Source: Bradyrhizobium amphicarpaeae
Lineage (GTDB): Bacteria > Pseudomonadota > Alphaproteobacteria > Rhizobiales > Xanthobacteraceae
Reading direction: 5' to 3'
Assembly: GCF_002266435.3 (NCBI RefSeq)
Contig: NZ_CP029426.2
Location: 4,680,001-4,744,000, forward strand
Length of the DNA: 64,000 nt
Shown here one piece after another: positions 1-8,747 of this stretch (its first letter is position 1; the number at the start of each line of letters is the position of its first letter). A program made the translations under genes and the position numbers. The notes beneath the pieces are model-generated. The model was not told the origin of the DNA, searched no databases, and saw only the letters and a program-made list of their open reading frames with translations.

Positions 1-673
1 CGCTGGTGCCGCGCATGAACATCCGCGCCTGGAGATCGCAAGACGCCTCCGCGGCGCCAACCTCCCGCGTATAGAACCACACCGAGAACGCGCCGTCGCG
101 CGGGAGCACCCTGCCGAAGGCGGCCGCATCGGGCCTTGCCCGCTTCAGCGCATCGCGCGAATGCAGCTCCGCCACCAGGAAAGGCGTGCCGACGCCAACG
201 ACCTGCGGCGCGTGGCGATCGGTCCTGATGTCATCGGCAGCCAATGAGATGCAGGCCGCAATGTCAGCGGCGGAAATTTCCGCCAGTCGTGACAGCGGCT
301 GCGGAGCAGTCAATTCGGTGCTGACCACCTTTCCTTGCTCTCGACGAATGTCGACCGGCACGAGCCCGGCCTTCTCCTCGAACAGCAAACGCGGCTTCGA
401 CTCACTGGCGAGGCTCGCCAGCACGAAGGCGGTCCCGACATTCGGATGGCCGGCAAAGGGAAGCTCCCGCACCGGCGTGAAGATGCGCACCTCGGCATCA
501 TTGGCCTTGTCACGCGGCGACAGCACGAAGGTGGTCTCGGAATAATTGAATTCGGTCGCGACCGCCTGCATCTGCACCGTCGTGAGTCCGCCGCCGTCGA
601 GCACCACGGCGAGCTGGTTGCCGCCGAAGGCGCGGTCGGTGAACACGTCGACGGTGATGTAGCGACGCAGCAT
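1..673 (-). CDS. PhzF family isomerase/epimerase, C-terminus cut by window edge
   Basis: The reverse strand reads MLRRYITVDVFTDRAFGGNQ, the typical N-terminus of PhzF-like proteins (a GNQLAVV segment after the first strand), followed by a VATEFNYSET segment with the catalytic-type Glu of the family and by FTPVRELPFAGHPNVGTAFV. About 224 residues are present; the family is usually about 280-300 long, so the C-terminus lies beyond base 1. PhzF proteins are two-lobed diaminopimelate-epimerase-fold enzymes; most genomic members have unknown substrates, so no phenazine pathway is implied. The ATG at 673 follows GGAAGAGAAG. No phenazine genes are nearby. Confidence 0.85.
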   Translation of the reverse strand, partial: MLRRYITVDVFTDRAFGGNQLAVVLDGGGLTTVQMQAVATEFNYSETTFVLSPRDKANDAEVRIFTPVRELPFAGHPNVGTAFVLASLASESKPRLLFEEKAGLVPVDIRREQGKVVSTELTAPQPLSRLAEISAADIAACISLAADDIRTDRHAPQVVGVGTPFLVAELHSRDALKRARPDAAAFGRVLPRDGAFSVWFYTREVGAAEASCDLQARMFMRGTS

Positions 674-823
674 CTTCTCTTCCTCATGCAAATCACGGCC
701 ACGACCGGCCGCATCGCGCGCAGTCTACAAGCCGAAAACATCACGCGTCATGCCCCAAAATTCCGAGCAATCGGAGCAATCCCAGATGCAGGAGAAACCG
801 TGTGCGACAACGTGTGGCGCGCC

Positions 824-2131
824 CTATCCGAGCTGAAACACCGCCACCTTCCGGTCATAGCCGCGCACCTCGACCTCGCCGAGCGCAACGGCGTCGTCAC
901 CGTCGTTGCCCAGCGCCTCGCGCACGGTCGAGGAAATCAGGAGCTGCGAACCGAACTCCTTGTTCAGTGCCTCCAGCCGCGAGGCAAAGTTCACGGTGTC
1001 ACCGATCACGGTGTATTCCTTGCGCCGGGGCGAGCCGATATTGCCGGCGACGACCTCGCCGAAATGGATGCCAATGCCGATGCGAAGCGGCCAACTCGTC
1101 TGCGCGTTGATGCGGTCCATCGCGCCCAGCATCTCGCGGCCCGCGGCAACGGCACGCTGCGCCGCGTCCGAGGCCTCCAGCGGCGCGCCGAACAAGGCAA
1201 GAAAACCATCGCCCAGGAACTTGTTCACGATGCCGCCCTGACGGTCGAGAATGTCCACCAGCACTGCAAAGGCGCCGTCGAGCCGGTCGACCACCTCCTG
1301 CGGGGTGCGCGACTGCGCGCCGGCCGTGAAGCCGCGGAAATCGACGAACATCACCGCGACGCGGCGAACGTCGCCGCCCCCGCTGGTTCCCGCCGCCATC
1401 AGCCGCTCCACCACCTGCGGAGAGACATGCTGGCCGAACAGGTTCGTCACCCGGTCGCGCGCGGTCGCCGCCGCGATGCTCGCGGCAAACTGGCGGCGCA
1501 GCTGCGCGCCGACGGCGCCCGCCAGCGCACCGCAAATCAGGATGACGACGCTGCGCACAGCGTGGAAATAGATCAGGGGATCGCCAGCCTCGTCCGCCGA
1601 ATTGTAGTACAGCGCGACCGACAGAAGCCCGGCTGCAGCCACGAAACCGGTGAATGCAGAGAGCCAGAAATCGAGCCGCAGGGTCGAGAGGATGACGAAG
1701 ATGAAATACATCAGCGGCACGGCGAAACCGAGCGCCTGGCTTGCACCCATCGTACGGGTTTGCAGGATCAGGATCACGGTCGGCAGCGACGTCTCGATCA
1801 GCGTGCCGACATAGCGCCGGATCACCGGCACGTCCCGATCGAGCCGCAGGTTCTTTCTGATCTGGGTGTGGACCCAGACCTCGAACAGGATGAAGCCGGC
1901 GAGCAGAGCATAGACCGCGATAATCCCGTCCGTTCCGTGCCACACCCGGTTCACCACGCCGGGGTCGATCAAATAGATCGAGGTGAGCAACAGCATCATG
2001 ATGCAGCCCGTCAGGATCAGTGCCCGCACCCGCAACAGCTCGGTGCGCAACACCTCCCGCGTCAGCTCGCGCTCGAAATCCTCCGACAAGACGGCTTGGT
2101 GCCGCGTCTTCCTGCTCGCAAACCTGACCAT
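824..2131 (-). CDS. Membrane-anchored class III adenylate/guanylate cyclase
   Basis: A 435-residue protein with about six hydrophobic segments between residues 37 and 210, then a short linker (GQHVSPQVVERL) and a class III nucleotide cyclase domain (about 256-435). Visible catalytic residues are the metal-binding Asp264 (VDFRGFT) and Asp308 (FLGDGF), Lys304 and Asp378 at the base-selecting positions, which favour ATP and cAMP, and Asn381 and Arg385 (NFASRLE). The start at 2131 is chosen because longer reading would run into the upstream permease gene, which ends at 2161. It probably makes cAMP in response to a membrane signal. Co-transcription with the export operon upstream is possible (29-base gap) but the functions are unrelated. 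Confidence 0.9.
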   Translation of the reverse strand: MVRFASRKTRHQAVLSEDFERELTREVLRTELLRVRALILTGCIMMLLLTSIYLIDPGVVNRVWHGTDGIIAVYALLAGFILFEVWVHTQIRKNLRLDRDVPVIRRYVGTLIETSLPTVILILQTRTMGASQALGFAVPLMYFIFVILSTLRLDFWLSAFTGFVAAAGLLSVALYYNSADEAGDPLIYFHAVRSVVILICGALAGAVGAQLRRQFAASIAAATARDRVTNLFGQHVSPQVVERLMAAGTSGGGDVRRVAVMFVDFRGFTAGAQSRTPQEVVDRLDGAFAVLVDILDRQGGIVNKFLGDGFLALFGAPLEASDAAQRAVAAGREMLGAMDRINAQTSWPLRIGIGIHFGEVVAGNIGSPRRKEYTVIGDTVNFASRLEALNKEFGSQLLISSTVREALGNDGDDAVALGEVEVRGYDRKVAVFQLG

Positions 2132-2160
2132 TTGCCCCTCGATTCCGGAGCCATTGTGCC

Positions 2161-3324
2161 TCAATCCAGCGTACGGCGGAAGCGTGTCACGGCGATCGTC
2201 ATGGCGAGCAGCATCAGGGTGGCCAGCGCCAGCGTGTCGAAGCGCAAATTCTGCATGCTCGCCCCCTTCAGCATGATGGCGCGGACGATGCGCAGGTAAT
2301 GGGTGAGCGGCAGGCATTCCCCGACATATTGCGCCCAGGTCGGCATGCCCGCGAACGGGAACATGAAGCCGGACAGCAGAATGCTCGGAAGGAAGAACAT
2401 CATCGACATCTGCATGGCCTGGAGCTGGTTCTGCACCACGGTCGAGATGGTGTAGCCGATCGACAGGTTGGTGGTGATGAACAGTGTCGAGAGCAGTGCC
2501 AGCAGGAACAGATTGCCAAGCACGGGGACGCCGAACAGTCCGACGCCGATGCCGATGATGAGGAAGGCCTGCAGGAAGCCGACCAGCACATAGGGCACGA
2601 TCTTGCCGAACATCACCTCGACAGGCTTGATCGGCATCGACAGCAGACTCTCCATGGTGCCGCGCTCGACCTCGCGCGTGACCGACAGCGCGGTGAAGAT
2701 CAGCATGGTCATGGTGAGGATGGTGCCGACAAGGCCCGGCACGATGTTGAGGCTGGAGGATGCGGCCGGATTGTAACGGGCGTGCGCGCGAATCTCGAAC
2801 GGCATCTCGGGGGGATTGCCGATGTAGAGATCGTGCTTGAGCGCAGTCTGCACGACCATGCCGAGCGAACCGATCGCCGCGCTGGCCGCCACCGGATCGG
2901 TCGCGTCGGCCGCGACCAGCAGCGCCGGCCTGTCACCACGCCGCACCGCGCGCTCGAAGCCGCGCGGGATCTCCACGCCGAACAGCACCTTGCCGGATTT
3001 CAGCAGGTTGTCGAAATCCTCGACATCATGGACTTCGTAGAGGAAGCGGAAATAGGCCGTGTTCTCGAGAGCTTTCAGGATCGAGCGGGCGAGGTCGGAG
3101 TCCTCCTGCAACAGTACCGCGCTCGGGAGATGATGCGGCGTGGTGTTGATGGCATAGCCGAACAGCATCAGCTGCATCACCGGCAGCATCACGATCATCG
3201 CAAACGACACGCGGTCACGCTTGAGCTGGATGAACTCCTTGATCAGCATTGCATAAGAGCGCCGCAGGAAACCGAAGCGCTCGCGGATTTCGCGGCGCGG
3301 CGGGGGATGGTCGACGGCACTCAT
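2161..3324 (-). CDS. ABC-2 type drug/export permease
   Basis: 387 residues. One N-terminal membrane segment (FAMIVMLPVMQLMLFGYAI) is followed by a large extracytoplasmic domain and five C-terminal segments including the REVERGTMESLLSMPI motif of ABC-2 permeases. This is the arrangement of the YhhJ/YbhS/YbhR group, which exports drugs through a membrane-fusion protein. The ATG at 3324 overlaps the stop of the ATPase gene by four bases (ATGA), indicating translational coupling. Only one permease gene is present where the E. coli ybh operon has two, so a homodimer is expected. Confidence 0.9.
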   Translation of the reverse strand: MSAVDHPPPRREIRERFGFLRRSYAMLIKEFIQLKRDRVSFAMIVMLPVMQLMLFGYAINTTPHHLPSAVLLQEDSDLARSILKALENTAYFRFLYEVHDVEDFDNLLKSGKVLFGVEIPRGFERAVRRGDRPALLVAADATDPVAASAAIGSLGMVVQTALKHDLYIGNPPEMPFEIRAHARYNPAASSSLNIVPGLVGTILTMTMLIFTALSVTREVERGTMESLLSMPIKPVEVMFGKIVPYVLVGFLQAFLIIGIGVGLFGVPVLGNLFLLALLSTLFITTNLSIGYTISTVVQNQLQAMQMSMMFFLPSILLSGFMFPFAGMPTWAQYVGECLPLTHYLRIVRAIMLKGASMQNLRFDTLALATLMLLAMTIAVTRFRRTLD

Positions 3325-4253
3325 TGGAAATTGTCCTTGGAGCGACCCATCAGTTCGATGAACACGTCTTCCAGCGAAGGCGACGATTGGTGCCAGTGCA
3401 AGCCGCTTTTTTCCCGCCACGGCGCGATGCTGGCTTCGAGCGCGGCAACGTCGCGCCCCGAGACATGAAGCGAAGTGCCGAACGGCGCCACCATGTCGAT
3501 CCCGGGCTTGCCGGTGAGCCCGGCAGCGAGTTCGTTGAGTTCCTCGCCTGTCACCGTGTAGGTCGTCAGCGCGGATTTCGCGATCACCTGCTCTACCGTG
3601 CCGTGCGCGAGCAGATGGCCGTAGGCGATATAGGCGATCTCGTGGCAGCGTTCGGCTTCGTCCATGTAATGGGTGGAAACCAGTACGGTGAGGCCGTCGG
3701 CGGCGAGTGCGTGGATCTCGTTCCAGAAATCGCGCCGTGCCTTGGGATCGACGCCCGCCGTCGGCTCGTCCAGCAGCAGCAATTGCGGATTGGGTAGCGT
3801 ACAGGCCCCCAGCGCCAGCCGCTGCTTCCAGCCGCCGGAGAGCTCGCCCGCCAGCTGTTCCTCGCGCCCGGAAAGGCCGATCCGCTTGATCATGTCGCGC
3901 GCAGCGCCGCGCGCATCGACCAGACCGTAGAGCCGCGCGACAAACTCGAGGTTCTCGCGCACCGAAAGATCCTGATACAGACTGAAGCGCTGGGTCATGT
4001 AGCCCACCTGGCGCTTGATCTTTTCAGCGTCGCGCAAAATGTCGTAGCCGAGACAGGTGCCCTCGCCGCTGTCGGGCGTGAGCAGCCCGCAGAGGATACG
4101 GATGGTCGTGGTCTTGCCCGATCCGTTGGGGCCAAGGAAGCCGTAGATCGAGCCGCGCTTCACCTGCATCGACAGATCGTGCACGACCTCGCGGCCGCCG
4201 AACGATTTGGTCAGCCCCTTGACGTCGATTGCGATGCCGCTCTCGCCACTCAT
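3321..4253 (-). CDS. ABC transporter ATP-binding protein (exporter, ABC-2 partner)
   Basis: 310 residues with Walker A GPNGSGKTT (41-49), signature LSGGWKQRL, Walker B LLLLDEPTAG and the switch His in VSTHYMDEAERC. It is a single nucleotide-binding domain of the CcmA/YhiH type with a C-terminal extension of about 75 residues. It powers the permease encoded immediately downstream. It overlaps both neighbours by four bases, so fusion protein, ATPase and permease form one tightly coupled operon behind the TetR gene. Confidence 0.93.
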   Translation of the reverse strand: MSGESGIAIDVKGLTKSFGGREVVHDLSMQVKRGSIYGFLGPNGSGKTTTIRILCGLLTPDSGEGTCLGYDILRDAEKIKRQVGYMTQRFSLYQDLSVRENLEFVARLYGLVDARGAARDMIKRIGLSGREEQLAGELSGGWKQRLALGACTLPNPQLLLLDEPTAGVDPKARRDFWNEIHALAADGLTVLVSTHYMDEAERCHEIAYIAYGHLLAHGTVEQVIAKSALTTYTVTGEELNELAAGLTGKPGIDMVAPFGTSLHVSGRDVAALEASIAPWREKSGLHWHQSSPSLEDVFIELMGRSKDNFQ

Positions 4254-5149
4254 CGCTTGTCCGCCACCGGGGTTTTGGGATCGAGATAGACGTCGATCGG
4301 CTGTCCGACCCGCAGCGCGTCCGGGCGCGATGGCCGCGCCTGGATCAGATAGACCAGCTTGTTGCGCTCATCGAGGCTGTAGATGACAGGCGGGGTGTAT
4401 TCGGCCGAGGTCGCAATGAAGTAGATCTTTGCGGTGAGATCGGCTGCGCAATTGTCGCAGGAGATGCGCACATTATCGCCGATTGCAAGCTTCGGCAGTG
4501 CGGTCTCCGGCACGAAGAAGCGCAGCTTCATGTTGCCGGGCGGCATGATCGACAGCACCGGGCGCTGCGCTGCCACCATCTCGCCCTCGCGGAAATAGAT
4601 CTGCTGGATGGTGCCGGCGACGGGCGCAAAGCCCTTGCGCCGCGCCATCCGCGTCTCCGACGTCGCCACCCGTGCTTCCGCGACACGCAGGGCCGACACG
4701 GCGGAGTCGAGATTGGCCTGCGTGCCCGAGCCGGTCTTGCTCAGCGAGGCCGCGCGATCATAGGTCTGCTGCGCATTGGCAAGCGTCGCCTTCTGCTGGT
4801 TGAGATCGGCGAGCTGAAGGTCGTCGTCGACGGAATACAGGGCATCGCCGACCTTGACTTCATCACCCTCGCGCACATTGAGCTTCGTGACCCGGCCCGC
4901 TTCATCAGGGCTGACAAAAATCATGTCGGCCTCGACCCAGCCCTGGAAGCCGGGATCGCGCTTGTCGTTGCAGCCGGCAAGGCCGGTTGCGAGCACGAGA
5001 ACCACGATCGAGCAAAGGCGCGGCAGATTGGACTGTCGCTCCCTCACCCTGAGGAGCCGCGAAGCGGGCCACAGGCGGACCTGCATCCTTCGAGACGCGC
5101 GTTCCGCGCTCCTCAGGATGAGGTGAGACATGATTTGCGACGACCTCAT
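4250..5149 (-). CDS. HlyD/YbhG-family membrane fusion lipoprotein with repeat-derived N-terminus
   Basis: The mature part has a lipoyl/barrel-sandwich half (VSPDEAGRVTKLNVREGDEVKVGD), a coiled hairpin rich in Ala/Gln (about residues 110-165 of the long form) and the second half-motif APVAGTIQQIYFREGEMV. A lipobox ending LATGLAGC places the lipidated Cys at residue 60 of the long form. The ATG at 5149 overlaps the stop of the TetR gene (ATGA), which argues that it is the ancestral start. Residues 8-35 are encoded by a palindromic repeat. A GTG at 5047 would instead give a normal-length signal peptide (Cys26). It bridges the inner-membrane ABC exporter to an outer-membrane channel not seen here. 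Confidence 0.85.
   Translation of the reverse strand: MRSSQIMSHLILRSAERASRRMQVRLWPASRLLRVRERQSNLPRLCSIVVLVLATGLAGCNDKRDPGFQGWVEADMIFVSPDEAGRVTKLNVREGDEVKVGDALYSVDDDLQLADLNQQKATLANAQQTYDRAASLSKTGSGTQANLDSAVSALRVAEARVATSETRMARRKGFAPVAGTIQQIYFREGEMVAAQRPVLSIMPPGNMKLRFFVPETALPKLAIGDNVRISCDNCAADLTAKIYFIATSAEYTPPVIYSLDERNKLVYLIQARPSRPDALRVGQPIDVYLDPKTPVADKR
5044..5122. repeat. Palindromic repeat (family with GAGGATGAGG arms), inside a gene
   Basis: A partial reverse copy (CTCACCCTGAGGAGCCGC) is followed by a forward copy that starts GCATCCTTCGAGACGC and ends CTCCTCAGGATGAGG. The same unit occurs as an inverted pair at 60759-60892. Here it lies between the start codon and the signal peptide of the fusion-protein gene. 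Confidence 0.85.
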
Positions 5150-5829
5150 GTCGTCCTCCGTTCGCCAAAAATCAAATCGAGATGGACGCGCAGCATCTCC
5201 TGTGCGTCGAGCGGCGCGTGCCGCTCAAACAGGCTTTGCCAGATCACCGCGATCATCGCCGGCGCGACCACGATCTGCGGATAGCGCGCGAGGTCCTTCT
5301 CCCGGATCTCGCCGCGGGCGATGCCCAGCTCGATCAGCGCGCGCATGGCGGCGATCCCGCGCGAGACGACCTCGCGGTAGTAGAAGTCGGCGACGGCCGG
5401 AAAGCGCGGCCCCTCCGCTACGATCAGCCGCACCAGGTCGCCGCGCCTGGTGCCGATGACTTCTTTCAGGAAATTGCCGGCAAAGGCCTCGATGAGGTCG
5501 CGCACCGATCCCGTCGGCGGCGGCAGCGCAGTCAGCCGCGCCACAACGGGCACGATGACGATGCGCACCAGCTCCTCGAACATGGATTCCTTGTCCTTGA
5601 AGTGCAGATAGATCGTGCCCTTGGCGACGCCGGCACGTTTGGCAATGTCGTCGAGCCGCGTTGCGGCAAATCCGCGGGAGATGAACTCCTCCATCGCGGC
5701 GTCCACGATTGCCGCCCGCCGCTCCTGCGCGCGCGCGGTGCGATTCGATGCGGGCACCGCTCCGAGAGCTGCGGCCGCAGCCCCCGCGCTTGGTGCAGAC
5801 CTGGTGGTGAGCTTGGTCGGCTTCTTCAT
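5146..5829 (-). CDS. TetR family transcriptional repressor of the export operon
   Basis: 227 residues with a helix-turn-helix near residues 60-80 (TRLDDIAKRAGVAKGTIYLHFKDKESMF) and a divergent ligand-binding C-terminal domain. The ATG at 5829 is preferred over 5865 because the longer form would begin inside the promoter and operator. Its stop overlaps the start of the fusion-protein gene by four bases, so the regulator is the first gene of the operon it probably controls, as in the CecR-ybh arrangement of E. coli. Autoregulation through the palindrome just upstream is inferred. Confidence 0.9.
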   Translation of the reverse strand: MKKPTKLTTRSAPSAGAAAAALGAVPASNRTARAQERRAAIVDAAMEEFISRGFAATRLDDIAKRAGVAKGTIYLHFKDKESMFEELVRIVIVPVVARLTALPPPTGSVRDLIEAFAGNFLKEVIGTRRGDLVRLIVAEGPRFPAVADFYYREVVSRGIAAMRALIELGIARGEIREKDLARYPQIVVAPAMIAVIWQSLFERHAPLDAQEMLRVHLDLIFGERRTT

Positions 5830-5836
5830 CCCACAC

Positions 5837-5865
5837 GATATGACTGACCAGTCAGTCATAGTCAA
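5837..5865 (-). promoter_or_regulatory. Promoter with TetR-type operator between -35 and -10
   Basis: On the reverse strand TTGACT (5860-5865) and CATATC (5837-5842) are separated by exactly 17 bases. That spacer is almost entirely filled by an inverted repeat, ATGACTGAC-CA-GTCAGTCAT, at 5840-5859 with perfect nine-base arms. The predicted transcript start (about 5830) falls at the ATG of the regulator, so the message may be leaderless. The assignment of the operator to the adjacent regulator is inferred from position. Confidence 0.7.
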
Positions 5866-5894
5866 GCTGAGATCGAACTGAGAGGCGCGATCGA

Positions 5895-5930
5895 ATTAGT
5901 CTTGACTAATGTATTAGTATTAGCTAATTG
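5895..5930 (+). promoter_or_regulatory. Promoter/operator of the ArsR operon with two palindromes
   Basis: ATTAGTC-TT-GACTAAT (5895-5910) and ATTAGCTAAT (5919-5928) are two perfect palindromes of the AT-rich type bound by ArsR/SmtB repressors. They overlap a plausible promoter, TTGACT (5902-5907) and TAATTG (5925-5930) with a 17-base spacer. No Shine-Dalgarno lies before the ATG at 5937, which is where transcription would start, so a leaderless mRNA is possible. Confidence 0.65.
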
Positions 5931-5936
5931 AAATAC

Positions 5937-6272
5937 ATGATCGAAGCCGCTCCAAACCCCGTCACCACCGTGATGCGCGCCCTCGCCGACCCGACCCGCC
6001 GGGCCGTGTTCGAGCGCATCTTCGAGAGCAAGGAGATCACCGTCGCCGAGCTGACGCGCGGCAGCGGCGTGACCCAGGGCGCGATCTCGCAGCACCTGAA
6101 GTCGCTGAAACAGGCGGGCCTCGTCGCCGAGCGCGCCGAGGGCCGCAACGTCTATTACCGCGCCGCGCCGCAGGGACTCGAACCGCTGGTCACCTGGATG
6201 GACCATTACGGCGTGTTCTGGCGCGAGCGCTTCCAGAATCTGCGTGACCTCTTGAAGGAGATCGATCCGTGA
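5937..6272 (+). CDS. ArsR family transcriptional regulator
   Basis: 111 residues, a winged-helix repressor with the usual opening ALADPTRRAVFERIF and recognition region GVTQGAISQHLKSLKQAGLV. It carries no CxC-type metal site, so it is of the non-metal subgroup commonly paired with AHSA1/SRPBCC genes. The next gene begins GTGA inside its stop codon, showing coupling. The regulator probably represses its own operon through the palindromes immediately upstream. Confidence 0.92.
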   Translation: MIEAAPNPVTTVMRALADPTRRAVFERIFESKEITVAELTRGSGVTQGAISQHLKSLKQAGLVAERAEGRNVYYRAAPQGLEPLVTWMDHYGVFWRERFQNLRDLLKEIDP

Positions 6273-6733
6273 GTGCAGTTGCTTCCAATGTCCGGACCCA
6301 GGACATCGTCATCGACGAGGTCTTCCCTCACACCGCCGCGACGATCTGGAAGGCGCTGACCAGCGCCCAGCTGATCGCGCGCTGGCTGATGCCGCCGACC
6401 GGTTTCGAGGCCGTCGAAGGCAATACTTTCACCTTCAAGACCAATCCGGCCGGCGCGTGGGATGGCACGATCCATTGCCGCGTTCTCGAGGTCGTGCCGA
6501 ACCAACTCTTCGCCTATGCCTGGAAGGGCGGCGACGCCGGCAACACCGGCTACGGCTCGGCGCTCGACACCGTCGTCACCTGGTCTCTGACGCCGACCGA
6601 AGCAGGGACGCGCGTGCGGGTGGTGCATTCGGGCTTCGTGACGCCGACGAACGACACGGCCTATCGCAACATGAGCGACGGCTGGGTCAAGGTGCTGCAG
6701 CGGCTCGATGCCATCTCCGGCGAAGACAAGTGA
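6269..6733 (+). CDS. SRPBCC/AHSA1-domain protein
   Basis: 154 residues starting at a GTG that overlaps the ArsR stop by four bases. The sequence fits the Aha1 C-terminal/START-like fold: IVIDEVFPHTAATIWKALTS at the start, RWLMPPTGFEAVEGNTF, and a final amphipathic helix after GWVKVLQRLDAI. Such proteins bind hydrophobic small molecules. ArsR-AHSA1 pairs are widespread and mostly uncharacterised, so the ligand is unknown. Confidence 0.88.
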   Translation: MSAVASNVRTQDIVIDEVFPHTAATIWKALTSAQLIARWLMPPTGFEAVEGNTFTFKTNPAGAWDGTIHCRVLEVVPNQLFAYAWKGGDAGNTGYGSALDTVVTWSLTPTEAGTRVRVVHSGFVTPTNDTAYRNMSDGWVKVLQRLDAISGEDK

Positions 6734-6745
6734 GGAAGCATCGCG

Positions 6746-7159
6746 ATGGATAAGCCCTATACCGGCGGCTGCGCCTGCGGCGCGATCCGCTATTCGATTG
6801 CCGGTGAGCCCTTCTTCAGCAATCATTGTCAGTGCCGGGACTGTCAGCGGGAAAGCGGCAGTGGCCACGGCTCGTATGCGACGTTCGCGCGGGCGGGCGT
6901 CACGGTCACTGGCGAGGCCAAGCATTGGGACATGGTCGGCGACAGCGGCAATGCGAAGACGCGCGGCTTCTGCCCGCTATGCGGCGTCGCGGTGTACATG
7001 ACCTTCGCGGCGATGCCCGACATCTTCACCATCCGCGCCGCAAGCCTCGACGAGCCCGCCCGCTACAGGCCGCAGGCTGTCACCTACGCCGCGCGCGGAC
7101 ACGGCTGGGATCACCTCGATCCGAGCCTGGTCAAGTTCGAAGGCATGCCGCCCGGATGA
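6746..7159 (+). CDS. GFA family (glutathione-dependent formaldehyde-activating-like) zinc protein
   Basis: 137 residues with the conserved cysteine pattern GGCACGAIRY, HCQCRDCQR and FCPLCG, which binds two zinc ions in the Mss4-like fold of the family. The Gfa enzyme proper catalyses S-hydroxymethylglutathione formation, but most members have not been tested. It lies 12 bases after the AHSA1 gene and is probably the last gene of the ArsR operon. Confidence 0.88.
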   Translation: MDKPYTGGCACGAIRYSIAGEPFFSNHCQCRDCQRESGSGHGSYATFARAGVTVTGEAKHWDMVGDSGNAKTRGFCPLCGVAVYMTFAAMPDIFTIRAASLDEPARYRPQAVTYAARGHGWDHLDPSLVKFEGMPPG

Positions 7160-7163
7160 GGCG

Positions 7164-8189
7164 CTAGCCGAAATCCAGCACCATGCGGCCGTCGATCTTG
7201 CCGGCCTTCATCCGCTCAAAGACGTCGTTGATCTCAGTGAGCGGCACCTTCGTCACCTCGGCCTTCACCTTGCCGTCGGTCGCGAATGCGACGGCTTCGT
7301 CGAGGTCGCGCCGCGTGCCGACGATGGAGCCGCGCACCGTGATGCGCTTGAGCACGACGTCGAAGATCGGCGTGGGGAATTCGCCCGGCGGCAGGCCGAC
7401 GAGGCTGACGGTGCCCCTGCGGCGCACCATCTTCAGCGCCTGCGCAAACGCTGCAGTCGAGACCGCTGTCACCAGCACGCCGTGGGCCCCGCCGCCTGTT
7501 GCCGCAAGAACCTTGTCCACCGCACCAGCAGCGAGAGCGTTGACCGCAAGATCGGCGCCGGTTGCGCGTGCCAGCTCCAGCTTGTCCTCGGCGATGTCGA
7601 TTGCAGCGACCTTGAGCCCCATCGCCTTGGCGTACTGGATCGCGACATGGCCAAGGCCGCCGACCCCTGAGATCACCACCCACTCGCCGGGCCTCGCCTC
7701 AGTCTCCTTCAAGCCCTTATAGGTGGTGACGCCGGCGCACAGGATCGGCGCGATGGCGGCGAAATCGACGCTCGCCGGCAGCTTCGCGGCGAAGGCGGCC
7801 GAGGCGATGACATATTCGGCGAAGCCGCCGTTCACGCTGTAGCCGGTATTGTGCTGGTGCTCGCAAAGCGTCTCCCAGCCGGTCTCGCAATATTCGCAGG
7901 ACATGCAGGCATCGTGCAGCCAGGCGACGCCGACGGCATCGCCCACTTTCAGATTCTTCACGCCGGGCCCGAGCGCGGCGACGATGCCGGCTGCCTCGTG
8001 GCCGGGAATGAAGGGCGGCACCGGCTTCACCGGCCAGTCGCCGGAGGCGGCATGCAGGTCGGTGTGACAGACGCCGCAGGCCTTCACCTTGACCAGAATC
8101 TCGCCGGGACCGGGCTGCGGCACCGGCACGTCCTCGATCACGAGTGGCTTGCCGAATTGCTTGACGATCGCGGCTTTCATGGTCGGCAT
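7164..8189 (-). CDS. Zinc-dependent alcohol dehydrogenase (AdhP type)
   Basis: 341 residues, matching the usual length of AdhP-like enzymes. The catalytic zinc ligand region is [20 protein letters not shown], the GHE motif is PGHEAAG, the structural-zinc cysteines are in [15 protein letters not shown], and the NAD-binding Rossmann motif is [17 protein letters not shown]. The ATG at 8189 is preceded by GGAG at seven bases. It oxidises or reduces short-chain alcohols/aldehydes with NAD(H). It is convergent with the GFA gene, which could suggest aldehyde handling, but no shared operon exists. Confidence 0.93.
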   Translation of the reverse strand: MPTMKAAIVKQFGKPLVIEDVPVPQPGPGEILVKVKACGVCHTDLHAASGDWPVKPVPPFIPGHEAAGIVAALGPGVKNLKVGDAVGVAWLHDACMSCEYCETGWETLCEHQHNTGYSVNGGFAEYVIASAAFAAKLPASVDFAAIAPILCAGVTTYKGLKETEARPGEWVVISGVGGLGHVAIQYAKAMGLKVAAIDIAEDKLELARATGADLAVNALAAGAVDKVLAATGGGAHGVLVTAVSTAAFAQALKMVRRRGTVSLVGLPPGEFPTPIFDVVLKRITVRGSIVGTRRDLDEAVAFATDGKVKAEVTKVPLTEINDVFERMKAGKIDGRMVLDFG

Positions 8190-8323
8190 CGGTCTGCTCC
8201 TGTGCACCTTGAAGCAGAATAGCGACGACGCACCCCCTTCCATTGATGGGGGTCAAACAGCACAAAGTTTGCGCAAGCCGGCCGATCATGACACCACGAT
8301 GACCACGTGGGGATGCTGGCGTG

Positions 8324-8734
8324 TCAGCTGTGGAACTTGAGGCCGTCGACGATCTTGTCGATCACCTTGCGCTCGGCGCGCATGGCGATGCCGACGAGAT
8401 TGAGATCGTTGCGCGCCACAGCTCTCACCGCCTCGCGATTTGCGGCATCGTGCGTGGTGCTAAACATGTCTTCGGTATAGACCGCCGGTTTGACGTTGCG
8501 CGCCAGCGCACGGTCCAGCGCACGCGACAGCGCAGGGCCGTCGGCGCCGTAGATCAGGATCGGCTGCCCGATCAGCGCATGATATTTCGTGCCTGATGCG
8601 TCTTCATAGGCTTCGCCGATGCATTCGGGAAAAGCCGCGGCGATGCCGCTGGTGAGGAAGGACGCGACGTTGAGCTTTTGCCAGGCTTGAAGATCGGTAC
8701 GGATCACGACCGCGATCTTGGTATCGAATTGCAT
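8324..8734 (-). CDS. DUF2000 family protein
   Basis: 136 residues beginning MQFDTKIAVVIRTDLQAWQKLN, followed by IGEAYEDASGTKYHALIGQPIL, the core of the DUF2000 family. This is a small cytosolic alpha/beta protein of unknown function related to peptidyl-tRNA hydrolase-like folds. It stands alone between the alcohol dehydrogenase and a palindromic repeat. Confidence 0.8.
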   Translation of the reverse strand: MQFDTKIAVVIRTDLQAWQKLNVASFLTSGIAAAFPECIGEAYEDASGTKYHALIGQPILIYGADGPALSRALDRALARNVKPAVYTEDMFSTTHDAANREAVRAVARNDLNLVGIAMRAERKVIDKIVDGLKFHS

Positions 8735-8747
8735 GTGGTTCCTCGAT

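Noticed and set aside
335..2299. A 654-codon forward frame opposite the cyclase
   Set aside because: Antisense to a cyclase with all catalytic residues; no domains and no ribosome site.
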